The notes under the pieces: model-generated
What the model saw: only the letters and a program-made list of their open reading frames with translations
What the model was told of the DNA's origin: nothing
Database searches by the model: none
Position numbers and translations under genes: made by a program
Shown: in pieces, positions 1-7,907 of the stretch
Layout of the letters: each line of letters opens with the position of its first letter
How positions within the stretch are numbered: the stretch's first letter is position 1
NCBI GenBank assembly: GCA_050260415.1
Contig: JBLNCE010000043.1
Location: 1-17,663 of the forward strand
Length of the DNA: 17,663 nucleotides
Origin: JBLNCE01 sp050260415
GTDB lineage: Bacteria > Bacillota > UBA4882 > JAAYXC01
Reading direction: 5' to 3'

Positions 1-2
1 TT

Positions 3-131
3 GAAGACATCGTTGCGGGGGAGATGCGCAGCCCATCTCAGGCCCACGATGGGCTCAAAGCCCGCGACGACCATGGAGGGTCCAAAGCGGGCAGGCCGCA
101 CCGGCGCACCCGGCGCAGACCCAGAAAGTAG
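3..131 (+). CDS. possible 3' end of a gene cut by the window edge
   Basis: Frame 3 from the left edge is open for 42 codons and ends at TAG 129-131. The C-terminus begins EDIVAGEM and becomes strongly basic, ending RRTRRRPRK. G or C at third positions is moderately common and the following sequence is more AT-rich, which is why this frame is preferred over the longer frame-1 reading of 1-192. No family can be named. It could also be non-coding. From 132 to 381 there is no gene; that stretch is the AT-richer upstream region of the Yip1-like gene and no convincing -35/-10 pair was found in it. Confidence 0.3.
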   Translation, partial: EDIVAGEMRSPSQAHDGLKARDDHGGSKAGRPHRRTRRRPRK

Positions 132-381
132 CAAAAAACTTGTCAAAAGAAAGCTTATACGACGCGGCTTCTCGGCTAGATCTAAGTCATGAGCGGTGCG
201 AAGGACTGCCAAATACTACGTATAAGGCCAGTGTCGATGAGATCAATTAAATGTTCTCTCAGTGTTCTTAGCATCTCCGCGTCACTGCGATGATCTAAGG
301 GATTTTCACACTGCTCTCAAGAGGAAGGAAATCCGGCGGACTTGGCGAAGCTCACGTGGCATGAGCGAAGGAGGTTCATAG

Positions 382-954
382 ATGCTACGCCAGATCCTGA
401 TTGCCGCGACTTGGCTTGTCCGGTCGCCGATCGCGGCCTATCATGCGCTCCTGGACAGGAAACCATATTCACTGGTGCGGTGGATCATCCTGCTGGGCAT
501 GAGCCCGATCGTGGGATTGTTCTTTGTCGAGAGCCTGGGCACGGTCCGGGTGGGAGAAGCGCCGCTCCCAAAAGACTTGCTCTATATCCTAGTGCCCGTT
601 CTAACACCGATCTTCGTCCTCACGGGTTGGACGCTGCAATCATTCATCCTGACCGTTTTCAGCCGCCTCGCCGGCAGCCGCGTTCCGTTCCGGGTCAATT
701 TGCTCATTTTCGGGTACGCCCAGGTCCCCTACCTGCTCTCTTTGCCCGCTCTCTTCCTGCCCCTCGATTTTCTCCGCGCGCTGCTCTTCTTCCTTAACGG
801 CTGGAGCCTCGTCTTTCTCTACCTCGGCCTCAACGTCGGCCACGGGCTGGGCAGGGGCAGGACACTCTTTATCCTGATCTTCAGCCAGCTGCTTGCCCCA
901 CTGTTCATCGCGGCCGTCCTGGCCATGCTCCTCGGCTCTTCCCTGACGCAATAG
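382..954 (+). CDS. Yip1-like small integral membrane protein
   Basis: This 190-residue protein is mostly hydrophobic, with about five membrane segments at roughly residues 32-52, 70-95, 105-135, 138-158 and 168-186. The N-terminal RSPIAAYHALLDRKPYS followed by multiple helices, and the FGYAQVPYLLSL segment, resemble bacterial YIP1-family proteins of unknown function. The start is firm: AGGAGG lies seven bases before ATG 382. The gene stands alone and is convergent with the carbon-nitrogen hydrolase, whose frame runs antisense through its last 315 nt. The hydrophobic pattern continues to the TAG at 952-954, so this is taken as the real coding strand in the overlap. The family assignment rests on topology and general resemblance, so it is moderate; the gene call itself is good. 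Confidence 0.75.
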   Translation: MLRQILIAATWLVRSPIAAYHALLDRKPYSLVRWIILLGMSPIVGLFFVESLGTVRVGEAPLPKDLLYILVPVLTPIFVLTGWTLQSFILTVFSRLAGSRVPFRVNLLIFGYAQVPYLLSLPALFLPLDFLRALLFFLNGWSLVFLYLGLNVGHGLGRGRTLFILIFSQLLAPLFIAAVLAMLLGSSLTQ

Positions 955-1995
955 TATCCCCTTTTTGTAGCTTTCGGGCAGGCGGCGGAGGATCTCCTCC
1001 ACGGGAAGAGGCCGAGGATTACGCCGCCGCCAGTCGGCCAGGGCGGCGAGGTTCAGGTCCGCCACGACCACTTCCTCGGAGGAATGATCGCTGGCCTGCG
1101 CCAATACACCGTCCACGGCCGGAGTCAAGTCCAGGGGCGCATAGAGGCCGCTCCGCCCGGTCAACCTCAAGCCCAGGAAGTCTCCGACCAAATGACTGGC
1201 GATGCCATAGACTCCGCTCTCCTGGACGCGCGGCCAGATGCCGCGTAACGCGTACCACTGATTATATTCCTCGGGATTGGCGGCCTGAACCACGACCACA
1301 TCGGCGCCATCGGCCGCCGCCACGCGGAACGTCTCGAAGAAGGTGGCGTCGTGACAGATCGGGAAAGCCAGGCCGTAATCATCCCTCCCGAGCACCGTCA
1401 AATCATGCCCCGGAACGAAACCCCATCGCTCCTCCACCGGCATGAGGTGCAGCTTCTCTTGGCTCCCGAGGATCGAGCCATCCGGGCCGAAACAGTAAGC
1501 CGCGTTTACCAGCCGCCCGTCCTCCGTGGGCAGCCTGATGCTGCCGCTCACGATGGTCACCGCGTATGCTCTGGCCAGTTCGCCGAAGGTGGCCAGGAAC
1601 GCGCGGCGCGCATAGGGCGCCACAAAACGAAAGACGTCACCGGGCGCGATCCCGTCCGGGCCTCCGGCCTCGGCCATGTCCGCCCCGTTGGCCAAGTCCT
1701 GGAATCCCGGCAGCATGCCGAGGAGTTGTGTTCCGTTATCTTCGGGAAAGGCGATCAGCGTGGCCCCATCCATGTATGCCGTGCGCACCAATGATTCCAT
1801 TTTCTCCGCGAATTCCCAGGCGGATTGATAGAGTCTTGCGCGCACCTGCATCGCGGCCGCGCGCAAGACGCCGCTCTGCCCCGCCCGCATCGGCGGCCGT
1901 ACCCGGGCCCGGATCAACTTGCCGACCGGTCCCGGGCGTGAACGCCACCAGAGTGCCGCGCGCGCCGCTTGTATCTTGAGGTCGTTCTTGTTCAC
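640..1995 (-). CDS. carbon-nitrogen hydrolase (nitrilase superfamily), catalytic triad intact, with long antisense tail
   Basis: Nitrilase-superfamily enzymes hydrolyse nitriles, amides or N-carbamoyl compounds through a Glu-Lys-Cys triad. All three are present: Glu85 in AFPED, Lys181 in SQEKLHLMPVEE and Cys214 in FPICHDATFFE. The substrate cannot be told. GTG 1995 is chosen as the start because AGGGGGTGA sits about six bases upstream; a GTG at 2004 is an in-frame alternative. The first 43 residues precede the first core strand (VLRAAAMQV). The core seems to end near residue 347 (ESYKKGIL). The remaining 104 residues are rich in Glu, Gln and Ala and are antisense to the Yip1-like gene, so they may be a read-through tail after loss of the normal stop. 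The gene lies 17 nt after its inactive paralogue, so the two are probably co-translated. Confidence 0.85.
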   Translation of the reverse strand: MNKNDLKIQAARAALWWRSRPGPVGKLIRARVRPPMRAGQSGVLRAAAMQVRARLYQSAWEFAEKMESLVRTAYMDGATLIAFPEDNGTQLLGMLPGFQDLANGADMAEAGGPDGIAPGDVFRFVAPYARRAFLATFGELARAYAVTIVSGSIRLPTEDGRLVNAAYCFGPDGSILGSQEKLHLMPVEERWGFVPGHDLTVLGRDDYGLAFPICHDATFFETFRVAAADGADVVVVQAANPEEYNQWYALRGIWPRVQESGVYGIASHLVGDFLGLRLTGRSGLYAPLDLTPAVDGVLAQASDHSSEEVVVADLNLAALADWRRRNPRPLPVEEILRRLPESYKKGILLRQGRAEEHGQDGRDEQWGKQLAEDQDKECPAPAQPVADVEAEVEKDEAPAVKEEEQRAEKIEGQEESGQREQVGDLGVPENEQIDPERNAAAGEAAENGQDE

Positions 1996-2012
1996 GCCGG
2001 TCACCCCCTGGG

Positions 2013-2852
2013 TTATTGCGCGTTATGGAGTCTATGGTATGCCTTGGGCAGCTTGCGCCGGTAGAGGTCCACGTTGAATCCCTGAAAGATGGGGAAGGCT
2101 TCCCTGGCCCGGCTCAGGGAGTCGTAGTCGATCTCGCCCACGACGATCTCCGTCTGGGTGAGGCTGCCCGCTTCGCGGAGGCACCCGGAGCCGTCGGGCG
2201 TCATCTCGACCGTGCCCACGAACCGCGAATGGCCCGTATAGATCAGCCCGCTGAACTCCCCCACCAGGCAGGCCTCGACGGCCGGCACCTGGTTTGCCTG
2301 GACGACCTGCCATGCGCCCGCGGTCTGCCGCCATACGTTATAGGGCGACGCCAACGCCAGCGGAACGCAGAAAAGATCCGCGCCCTGAAGCGCGAGGAAG
2401 CGGCCGATCTCCGGCACCATGGCGTCGCCGTCGATAATGATCCCCAGGCGGCCCAGCGCGCTCTGGAAACAGCCGAGCGTCCGCCCCGGAGTATAGCCTT
2501 TCGGAGGACACAGCTGATCCTGGGACCCCAGCAGATCGCCCGTGGGGGCGATCAGGAAGCTGCGCAACATGATGCCATCGCCGGTGCGCACGGGGATGGT
2601 CCCCGGCACGAGGTGGAGGCCCGCTTCGCATGCCAGTTCGCCCAGGAGACGCAGAAGCGTACCCAGGCCATCCTCGGGGAAACCCCGTGGGAAAGACTCC
2701 TGGTAGGCGCCGGTCCAAGCGGGGAAGACGGCCAACTGCGCGCTTGCCTCACGGCAAGCGGCAAGCTGCCAACGCAGATGATTGGCCCATTCGGCCGGCG
2801 TCCAGCGGGGATCCACACCTGACTGCACTGCGGCGACCCTGATTCGTTCCAT
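2013..2852 (-). CDS. carbon-nitrogen hydrolase-fold protein lacking the catalytic triad (probable pseudoenzyme)
   Basis: This 279-residue protein has the full length and strand pattern of the nitrilase fold (MERIRVAAVQ at the start, HLVPGTIPV, GLIYTGHSRFVGTVEM). By alignment with the downstream enzyme the catalytic Glu becomes Ala45 (LAVFPAW), the Lys becomes Gln113 (SQDQLCPPK) and the Cys becomes Asp141 (IIIDGDAMVPE). It therefore should not hydrolyse by the family mechanism. The frame is intact and has a strong ribosome binding site (AGGAGG, eight bases before ATG 2852), so it is under selection as a protein rather than a decayed gene. It sits between xylB (155 nt upstream) and the active hydrolase (17 nt downstream). 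A regulatory or structural partner of that enzyme is the obvious inference. A different chemistry using Asp141 is not excluded. Confidence 0.82.
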   Translation of the reverse strand: MERIRVAAVQSGVDPRWTPAEWANHLRWQLAACREASAQLAVFPAWTGAYQESFPRGFPEDGLGTLLRLLGELACEAGLHLVPGTIPVRTGDGIMLRSFLIAPTGDLLGSQDQLCPPKGYTPGRTLGCFQSALGRLGIIIDGDAMVPEIGRFLALQGADLFCVPLALASPYNVWRQTAGAWQVVQANQVPAVEACLVGEFSGLIYTGHSRFVGTVEMTPDGSGCLREAGSLTQTEIVVGEIDYDSLSRAREAFPIFQGFNVDLYRRKLPKAYHRLHNAQ

Positions 2853-3007
2853 GAACCTTGCCTCCTGCCTGGCCCGGGTGGAAATGCCGACCCAAGATAT
2901 AACTATGACGTTGCCTGCCCCGGCATGACCAAGCAAATCCGAGGGATGTCAATCTGACCGCCTTCCCTGGGTGGATCGGCATCACGATCGGAATCGGTGC
3001 CCTTGGG

Positions 3008-4534
3008 TCAACCAAGCTTGGCGTTCTCGGCGAAGAGCGGCGCCAGGACGGGATAGAGCTTGCGGTAGATCCCATACTGCCGCCGATACCGCTCGCCGCG
3101 TTCACGGTCTGGCTTGGTGGACTCTACCCTCGACACGGTTTTAGCGGAGGCCTCTTCCACGCTCGCGTAGACGCCGGCGCCGACTCCGGCCAGTAAGGCC
3201 GCGCCGAAAGCAGGGCCTTCACTGGCGTTGATGGTGACCATCTCGGCGCCATAGAGATCCGCCTGCATCTCGCGCCAGAGCTTGCTGCGCGCGCCGCCGC
3301 CGGTGGCGCGGATCTCGGCCACCGGCACCTCGAGGGCGCGCATCAGTTCCAGGCAGTCGTTCAGGCTGTAAGCAACGCCTTCCATGACCGCCCGGGCCAT
3401 ATGCGCGCGCGTATGTCCCAAGGTGAGGCCGAAGAAGACCCCGCGCGCGTATGGATCTGGGTAAGGCGCTCTCTCGCCGGCCAGATACGGTAGGAAGACC
3501 AAACCTTCGCACCCTGGCGGCACGTCCGCGGCGGCCGCCGCGATTAATTCGTATGGATCCCGGCCTTGGCGTTGAGCCTCGGCCACCTCGGACGCCGCCA
3601 GCGTATCGCGGAACCAGCGCAGAGAACCTCCGGCCGCCAGGGTGACGCCCATGACATGCCATTTGCCGGGGACGGCATGACAGAACGTGTGCAGTCGCCC
3701 GGCCGGGTCCCGCACCGGTGCGTCCGTGTGGGCGAAGATCACGCCGCTGGTACCGATGGAGACGGAGATTACGCCGGGTTTGACGATGCCGTTGCCGACC
3801 GCGCCGGCGGCGTTGTCCCCCCCGCCCCCGACCACGGGCGTGCCGGCAAGCAACCCTAAGGCCGCGGCGGCCTCCGCCGCCAGGTAGCCGCTGACCTCCG
3901 GCGATTCGTGGCAATCCGGCATCCATGCCCGGGGTACGCGTAGCGCCCCCAGAACCTCCTCGGACCAGCACCGGTGCTCGACATCAAGAAAAAGCGTGCC
4001 TGATGCGTCCGAGACCTCTGTGGCAAAGACCCCGGTCAGCCGATAGCGGATATAGTCCTTGGGCAGCAAGATGCGCGTGACGCGCCCGTAGTTCTCCGGC
4101 TCGTGCTCCCTGAGCCAGAGCACCTTGGGAGCGGTAAAACCGGTGAGCGCCGGGTTGGCCACCAGGGCCAAGAGGCGTTCGGCGCCGATGATCTCCGTGA
4201 TTTCGCGGCATTGATCGGCGGTACGCTGATCGCACCAGAGAAGCGCCGGGCGAATGACCTCGCCATGACGGTCCAGAAAAACCGAGCCATGCATCTGCCC
4301 CGACAATCCCACCCCGACGATCTCGGCCGGCTCTGCCTTGGCTTGGGCCATGGCCCGTCGCGTGGCGGCGATCGTAGCGTCCCACCAGGTGGATGGATCC
4401 TGCTCGGCCCACCCGGGCCGCGGCAGGGAGAGTCCGTATTCAGCCAGGCTGGAGCCGGCCACGCGCCCTTCGGGGGAGACGAGGATGACCTTCGTGCCGC
4501 TGGTGCCGATGTCGATGCCGAGTAGATACTTCAT
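3008..4534 (-). CDS. xylB: xylulokinase
   Basis: This FGGY-family kinase transfers phosphate from ATP to D-xylulose, giving xylulose 5-phosphate for the pentose phosphate pathway. The 508 residues match the family length. Seen in order are the N-terminal ATP-binding motif GIDIGTSGTK (6-15), the xylulokinase-type GQMHG (79-83), WCDQRT (100-105), the catalytic Asp240 in GGGGDNAAGAVGNG, and a C-terminal GGGARSKLWREMQAD segment. The start at 4534 is set by GGAGG seven bases upstream; the longer frame to 4582 lacks one. No xylose isomerase or sugar transporter lies in the window, so a related ketose or polyol substrate remains possible. The gene follows the thioredoxin-reductase-like gene by 77 nt and precedes the hydrolase pair by 155 nt. 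That gap holds a perfect TTGACA on the minus strand but no matching -10. Confidence 0.9.
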   Translation of the reverse strand: MKYLLGIDIGTSGTKVILVSPEGRVAGSSLAEYGLSLPRPGWAEQDPSTWWDATIAATRRAMAQAKAEPAEIVGVGLSGQMHGSVFLDRHGEVIRPALLWCDQRTADQCREITEIIGAERLLALVANPALTGFTAPKVLWLREHEPENYGRVTRILLPKDYIRYRLTGVFATEVSDASGTLFLDVEHRCWSEEVLGALRVPRAWMPDCHESPEVSGYLAAEAAAALGLLAGTPVVGGGGDNAAGAVGNGIVKPGVISVSIGTSGVIFAHTDAPVRDPAGRLHTFCHAVPGKWHVMGVTLAAGGSLRWFRDTLAASEVAEAQRQGRDPYELIAAAAADVPPGCEGLVFLPYLAGERAPYPDPYARGVFFGLTLGHTRAHMARAVMEGVAYSLNDCLELMRALEVPVAEIRATGGGARSKLWREMQADLYGAEMVTINASEGPAFGAALLAGVGAGVYASVEEASAKTVSRVESTKPDRERGERYRRQYGIYRKLYPVLAPLFAENAKLG

Positions 4535-4611
4535 TTTCAGGCCTCCATCATTTCCGTTATAGTAATACTCGTCTCTGCTCACTCCGCGACTCAGCGGTTA
4601 ACAAGGTTGAG

Positions 4612-5487
4612 TCATCGTGCGCCCTGCCCGATCTTCTCCAAGCCGGCCAGGAAATCCACCGCGCTCAGGGCCGCCACCTGGCCCTCCCCGATCGCGCGGG
4701 CAATCTGCCAGGGACGGCCGGTACAGTCCCCGGCCGCGAATACGCCCGGCACGTTCGTCTGCTGCCGCCGGTCCACGCTCACGAAACCATCCGCGACGGC
4801 CAAGCCGGGCATGAGGCGCTCCATCGGCAGGGCTTCGCGTTCGACGAAGACCGCGGCCACCTCATAGCGTCCCGCATCCGTGAGAATTGCGTTCACCGCT
4901 GTTTGCCCCTCGATCGCCAAGGGCTTGGCGGGTACCACGGTCAGCCGGTCGTGCCCGGTAAACGGTCTGTACTGCGGAAAATAATAGACCTGGCTGCACA
5001 CCTCCGCCAAGAACAGTGCTTCCTCCAGCGCGGCTGGGAGATAGGCCACGACGGCCACCGGACGTCCCCGGAAGAACATGGCGTCGCACGTGGCGCAATA
5101 ACTGACGCCCCGGCCGAGCAAATCCCCCTCGCCGGGAATCGCCTGGTGTTGAGACACACCGGGCGCCAGAACCACCGCCCGCGCCCGGTACTCTTCATTC
5201 CGGCCGAAGGCGACCAGCAGGGACGTTTCAGCGGCCAGGCTCTGGATCTCATCAAGGTGAAAGGCCGTCCCTTCCAGTTCCGCGTGCGTGCGCAGCCGAC
5301 CCGCCAGGTCCTGGCCGCTGACGGCGGGAATACCGGGATAGTTGTCCACCCGGTGCGCCCGTTGCAATTTGTAACTGATCTCTTCCTTGCTGACGACGCT
5401 GACGGACTTGTTACGCCGGCGCGCCGTGATCGCCGCGGAAAGACCGGCCGGGCCGGCGCCTACCACGAGCAGATCGATTGGCTCCAT
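4612..5487 (-). CDS. thioredoxin-reductase-like FAD protein lacking the NADPH motif
   Basis: The 291 residues follow the low-molecular-weight thioredoxin reductase plan. There is an FAD-binding VVGAGPAGLSAA (8-19), the redox-active CATC (131-134) in SYCATCDAMFFRG, and the C-terminal FAD motif NVPGVFAAGDCTG (245-257). In the middle Rossmann domain the usual GGGNSA is AYLPAA (148-153) and the usual HRRxxxR that holds the NADPH phosphate is absent (VYYFPQYRPFTGHD instead). The disulphide reductase core is therefore kept while NADPH binding looks lost, as in the ferredoxin-dependent flavin thioredoxin reductases described from clostridia. Start 5487 has GGAGGG six bases upstream; the frame extends further but with no better site. 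It is the first gene of the minus-strand unit leading to xylB, divergent from the flippase-like gene. No thioredoxin or ferredoxin gene is in the window. Confidence 0.85.
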   Translation of the reverse strand: MEPIDLLVVGAGPAGLSAAITARRRNKSVSVVSKEEISYKLQRAHRVDNYPGIPAVSGQDLAGRLRTHAELEGTAFHLDEIQSLAAETSLLVAFGRNEEYRARAVVLAPGVSQHQAIPGEGDLLGRGVSYCATCDAMFFRGRPVAVVAYLPAALEEALFLAEVCSQVYYFPQYRPFTGHDRLTVVPAKPLAIEGQTAVNAILTDAGRYEVAAVFVEREALPMERLMPGLAVADGFVSVDRRQQTNVPGVFAAGDCTGRPWQIARAIGEGQVAALSAVDFLAGLEKIGQGAR

Positions 5488-5649
5488 GTTTTTCCCTCCG
5501 CATCGTGATGCAGTCGTGTTTGCCTTTCTCCGGCAGGGCCGCCTTAAATCTCTAGGGCCGGCGAAAAGGTATTCTTGGATGGAACGCGAATTCATAATGG
5601 GTCAGGCCCCGATTCCTGCCTTTGTTTACCGCGGTGGTAACGGAACCAG

Positions 5650-6771
5650 TTGACTATAACAAGACTTCGATCGGTGGGAGTGAGACGGATCGAAAAGAGG
5701 CACCGGTTCCTAAGGCGGGCGTTGCTGGCCTGCCTCTTCTTGAGCGCGCTGGTCATCTCCAGCTACCTGTCGCAGGCAAAGCCGGCCAGAATCATACCGG
5801 CTCTGGCCAGGTTCAACCCCCTCTTCCTCCTGCTTGGTCTCGCGACGGTCTTGATCAGCTGGGTGATTGAGGGTTTGCGTGTTTACTTGATCGCGGACGC
5901 GCTGGACGAAAGGATCTCCTTGTGGCGCTTGATCCGTATCAATATCGCCACTTCGTTCAGTGGCAACGTGGTCCCCATGGCGTCCATGGCCGCGCCGCCG
6001 ACGCAGGTCTTTCTCCTGCACCGGGAGGGCATCTCGGTGGGGAAGGCCACGGCCATCGTCGCGGTACGCACCGCTTCCTCGACGTTATTCTACACCATCA
6101 GCGCGCCCATACTATTCCTGGGCTTCGGCCACACTTTTGTCCGCAGCCTTACCAGGAATCTGGCCGTGTCCGCCACCATTCAGCTGGTCTTGATTATCAG
6201 CTCAATCGTAGCCCTGACCACGCTGGCGATTCTGTTCCGGCCCGAACTCGGCGCCCGCTTGACAAACGCCGCCTTTTCCCTCCGGTTCATCCGCAGGCTG
6301 CTTGGCACGCGCAGCGAGCGGATCGCCGAACGCGCCGCCCAGGAAACCAGGGAGTTCCACGAGTCGATGGTCAATCTCTTTCGCAGCAGGCGTGACGCGA
6401 TCTTAGTCGCGCTGCTGACGCTCGCCTATTGGGCTCTCTATTTCTCCGTCGCGCCCCTCCTGTTGCTCGGAGTGGGTTTCCCCCTGGGAATCCGGGGTAC
6501 GGCCAAGCTCATGATCTTTCTATTCCTGACGTACTTCCTCCTATCCTACCTGCCGATTCCCACCGGCAGCGGTGTAAGCGAACTGAGCTTCGGCTCGATC
6601 CTGCTCTTCTTCGGTATCCCCGATCCGTTCCGCACCGTAATCCTGGTGGTCTGGAGTTTCCTCTGCGTACAAATCTACACCCTCCTCGGCGGGGCGTTCT
6701 TCCTCGGCTCATTGCGCAAACGCAAGAACGCTCCGGACCCTCCACCCGAGCCTTCGCCGGGAAAGACCTGA
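5650..6771 (+). CDS. flippase-like membrane protein (lysylphosphatidylglycerol synthase TM region, UPF0104)
   Basis: About 373 residues with seven to eight membrane helices: a first near 24-41 (ALLACLFLSALVISSYL), a second near 58-75, then SFSGNVVPMASMAAPPTQVFLL with loops and helices to residue 357. The order TM-TM-(N/G)xxxP loop-TM pairs and the late YLPIPTGSGVSELSFGSILL segment are typical of the PF03706 family. In MprF this domain flips lysyl-phosphatidylglycerol; stand-alone members are of unknown substrate. There is no synthase domain here. The start is uncertain: TTG 5650 is the first codon but lacks a clear ribosome binding site, and GTG at 5674 or 5680 are alternatives. The tail is basic and Pro-rich (SLRKRKNAPDPPPEP). 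It is a single-gene unit, convergent with the GNAT gene across 39 nt. Confidence 0.8.
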   Translation: MTITRLRSVGVRRIEKRHRFLRRALLACLFLSALVISSYLSQAKPARIIPALARFNPLFLLLGLATVLISWVIEGLRVYLIADALDERISLWRLIRINIATSFSGNVVPMASMAAPPTQVFLLHREGISVGKATAIVAVRTASSTLFYTISAPILFLGFGHTFVRSLTRNLAVSATIQLVLIISSIVALTTLAILFRPELGARLTNAAFSLRFIRRLLGTRSERIAERAAQETREFHESMVNLFRSRRDAILVALLTLAYWALYFSVAPLLLLGVGFPLGIRGTAKLMIFLFLTYFLLSYLPIPTGSGVSELSFGSILLFFGIPDPFRTVILVVWSFLCVQIYTLLGGAFFLGSLRKRKNAPDPPPEPSPGKT

Positions 6772-6810
6772 TCCTTACGGGGCATCATATCCTCCCCCCG
6801 CGGGGCGCGT

Positions 6811-7842
6811 TCAGACCGTCCGGATATCCAAGAAGAACCGGTCCGAGATCTCGGGCACCGGTTCGTACTCCTTGATCACCAAGTCGTACTTGAGGCGTAC
6901 GAGCGCGCCGCGGCCGGCCGGAGCCAGTTCCGGTTCACCGGCGGAGGCGGAGACGATGAGGAAGTCGACCCCATGTTCGAGAGCCAGGTTGTTGGCCGCC
7001 GCCAGCAATGGGCGCAGGGAACGTACCCCGTTCGGCAGGCGCAGATCATAGAGGTACCAGGTCCGCAGGGGCTGTCCGACGCGGGGAATCCGCGGCACCG
7101 GTATGAGCGGCCGGATCGCGTCCGCCACCGGCCTGATCACTTCGTAGATCCGGGGACCCGCCGTCACGATCCGTTCGTAATCCAGCGTACCGTCCCAGAT
7201 CTTAAGCGTCGCCCCCTCATAGCTTAGTTCCGCGTGGAGATAACGATCGAGCAGGGGTTGCAGGATGGAGGGATCCGGGATGACCGGCCAGAGGTCGTAC
7301 CCCTGATACCACTGGACGGCTTCCCGATAGTCCGCCGCCGCGTCGATATGTTTCCGCACCGCCAAGCCGTCCGGAACGGGCTGCCGCCGGTAGACCGGAA
7401 GCGTCCAGAAGAGCCTGGCGCCGAGTTTCTTGCATCCCATGCGAAGATAGATCGAGTTGGCGGGATTGTCCTCCTTGACCAGCCCGTAGATGAACTCCGT
7501 GCCCGCCTTGAGCAGCCTCTGCTCGACCTCCCGCCAGAGCCGGTAGATCGTACGGCCCAGGCCGTGCCTATACTCCGGGTTGGATCTGAAATCGAAGAGA
7601 AAGCCCCCGAGGCGTTCCCGCCCTCCCACGCGGAGCTTGACCTGGACTCCGCCCAGCACCCCGATGAGTTGGCCGGTCTTGTCGTCCGCGGCGACAATCA
7701 GCTCGGACCCTGGAAAATTACGCGCCCGCGTGAAGAAATCGAACCGCCTATCCGTGAGGCGGATCGCGCTGCCCTGAGGGGCCATGAGTTCCATGCGGCA
7801 CAGGGCGGGGTTGTCTTCGGGTTGCGCCGGTCTGATGATCAA
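6811..7842 (-). CDS. GNAT-family N-acetyltransferase with C-terminal extension
   Basis: A 343-residue protein. The N-terminal 150 residues form a GNAT domain that transfers an acyl group from acyl-CoA: RPAQPEDNPALCRM opens the fold, ELIVAADDKTGQLIGVLGGV gives the central strands, and the CoA pyrophosphate loop is seen as YRHGLGRTIYRLW. Later NPANSIYLRMGCKKLG is the usual last helix-strand. The C-terminal half (about 175-343) holds strands such as RTWYLYDLRLPNG and VDFLIVSASAG and may be a second, degenerate GNAT-like domain. The acceptor is unknown. TTG 7842 is chosen as the start because GGAGGT lies six bases upstream; a frame reaching 7875 lacks such a site. It is the last gene of the ilvD unit, 65 nt after the permease. 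Confidence 0.8.
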   Translation of the reverse strand: MIIRPAQPEDNPALCRMELMAPQGSAIRLTDRRFDFFTRARNFPGSELIVAADDKTGQLIGVLGGVQVKLRVGGRERLGGFLFDFRSNPEYRHGLGRTIYRLWREVEQRLLKAGTEFIYGLVKEDNPANSIYLRMGCKKLGARLFWTLPVYRRQPVPDGLAVRKHIDAAADYREAVQWYQGYDLWPVIPDPSILQPLLDRYLHAELSYEGATLKIWDGTLDYERIVTAGPRIYEVIRPVADAIRPLIPVPRIPRVGQPLRTWYLYDLRLPNGVRSLRPLLAAANNLALEHGVDFLIVSASAGEPELAPAGRGALVRLKYDLVIKEYEPVPEISDRFFLDIRTV

Positions 7843-7907
7843 GCGGATACCTCCAAACACAATACGATAGGACATCTCCCGCCAGCACCGCGTTTCTCAA
7901 GCCATCT

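Noticed and set aside
1..192. 63-codon frame opening at the left edge
   Set aside because: Mixed third-base use, no ribosome binding site visible; the shorter frame 3-131 has better coding character.
342..797. 151-codon plus-strand frame overlapping the Yip1-like gene
   Set aside because: Arg/Pro-rich shadow of a hydrophobic gene that has AGGAGG at proper spacing.
2935..2963. TTGACA on the minus strand upstream of the hydrolase pair as a promoter
   Set aside because: Perfect -35 but no acceptable -10 at 16-18 nt, so it was not listed as a feature.
6796..6805. CCCCGCGGGG palindrome between convergent genes as a terminator
   Set aside because: Only a 10-bp palindrome without loop or T-run on either strand.
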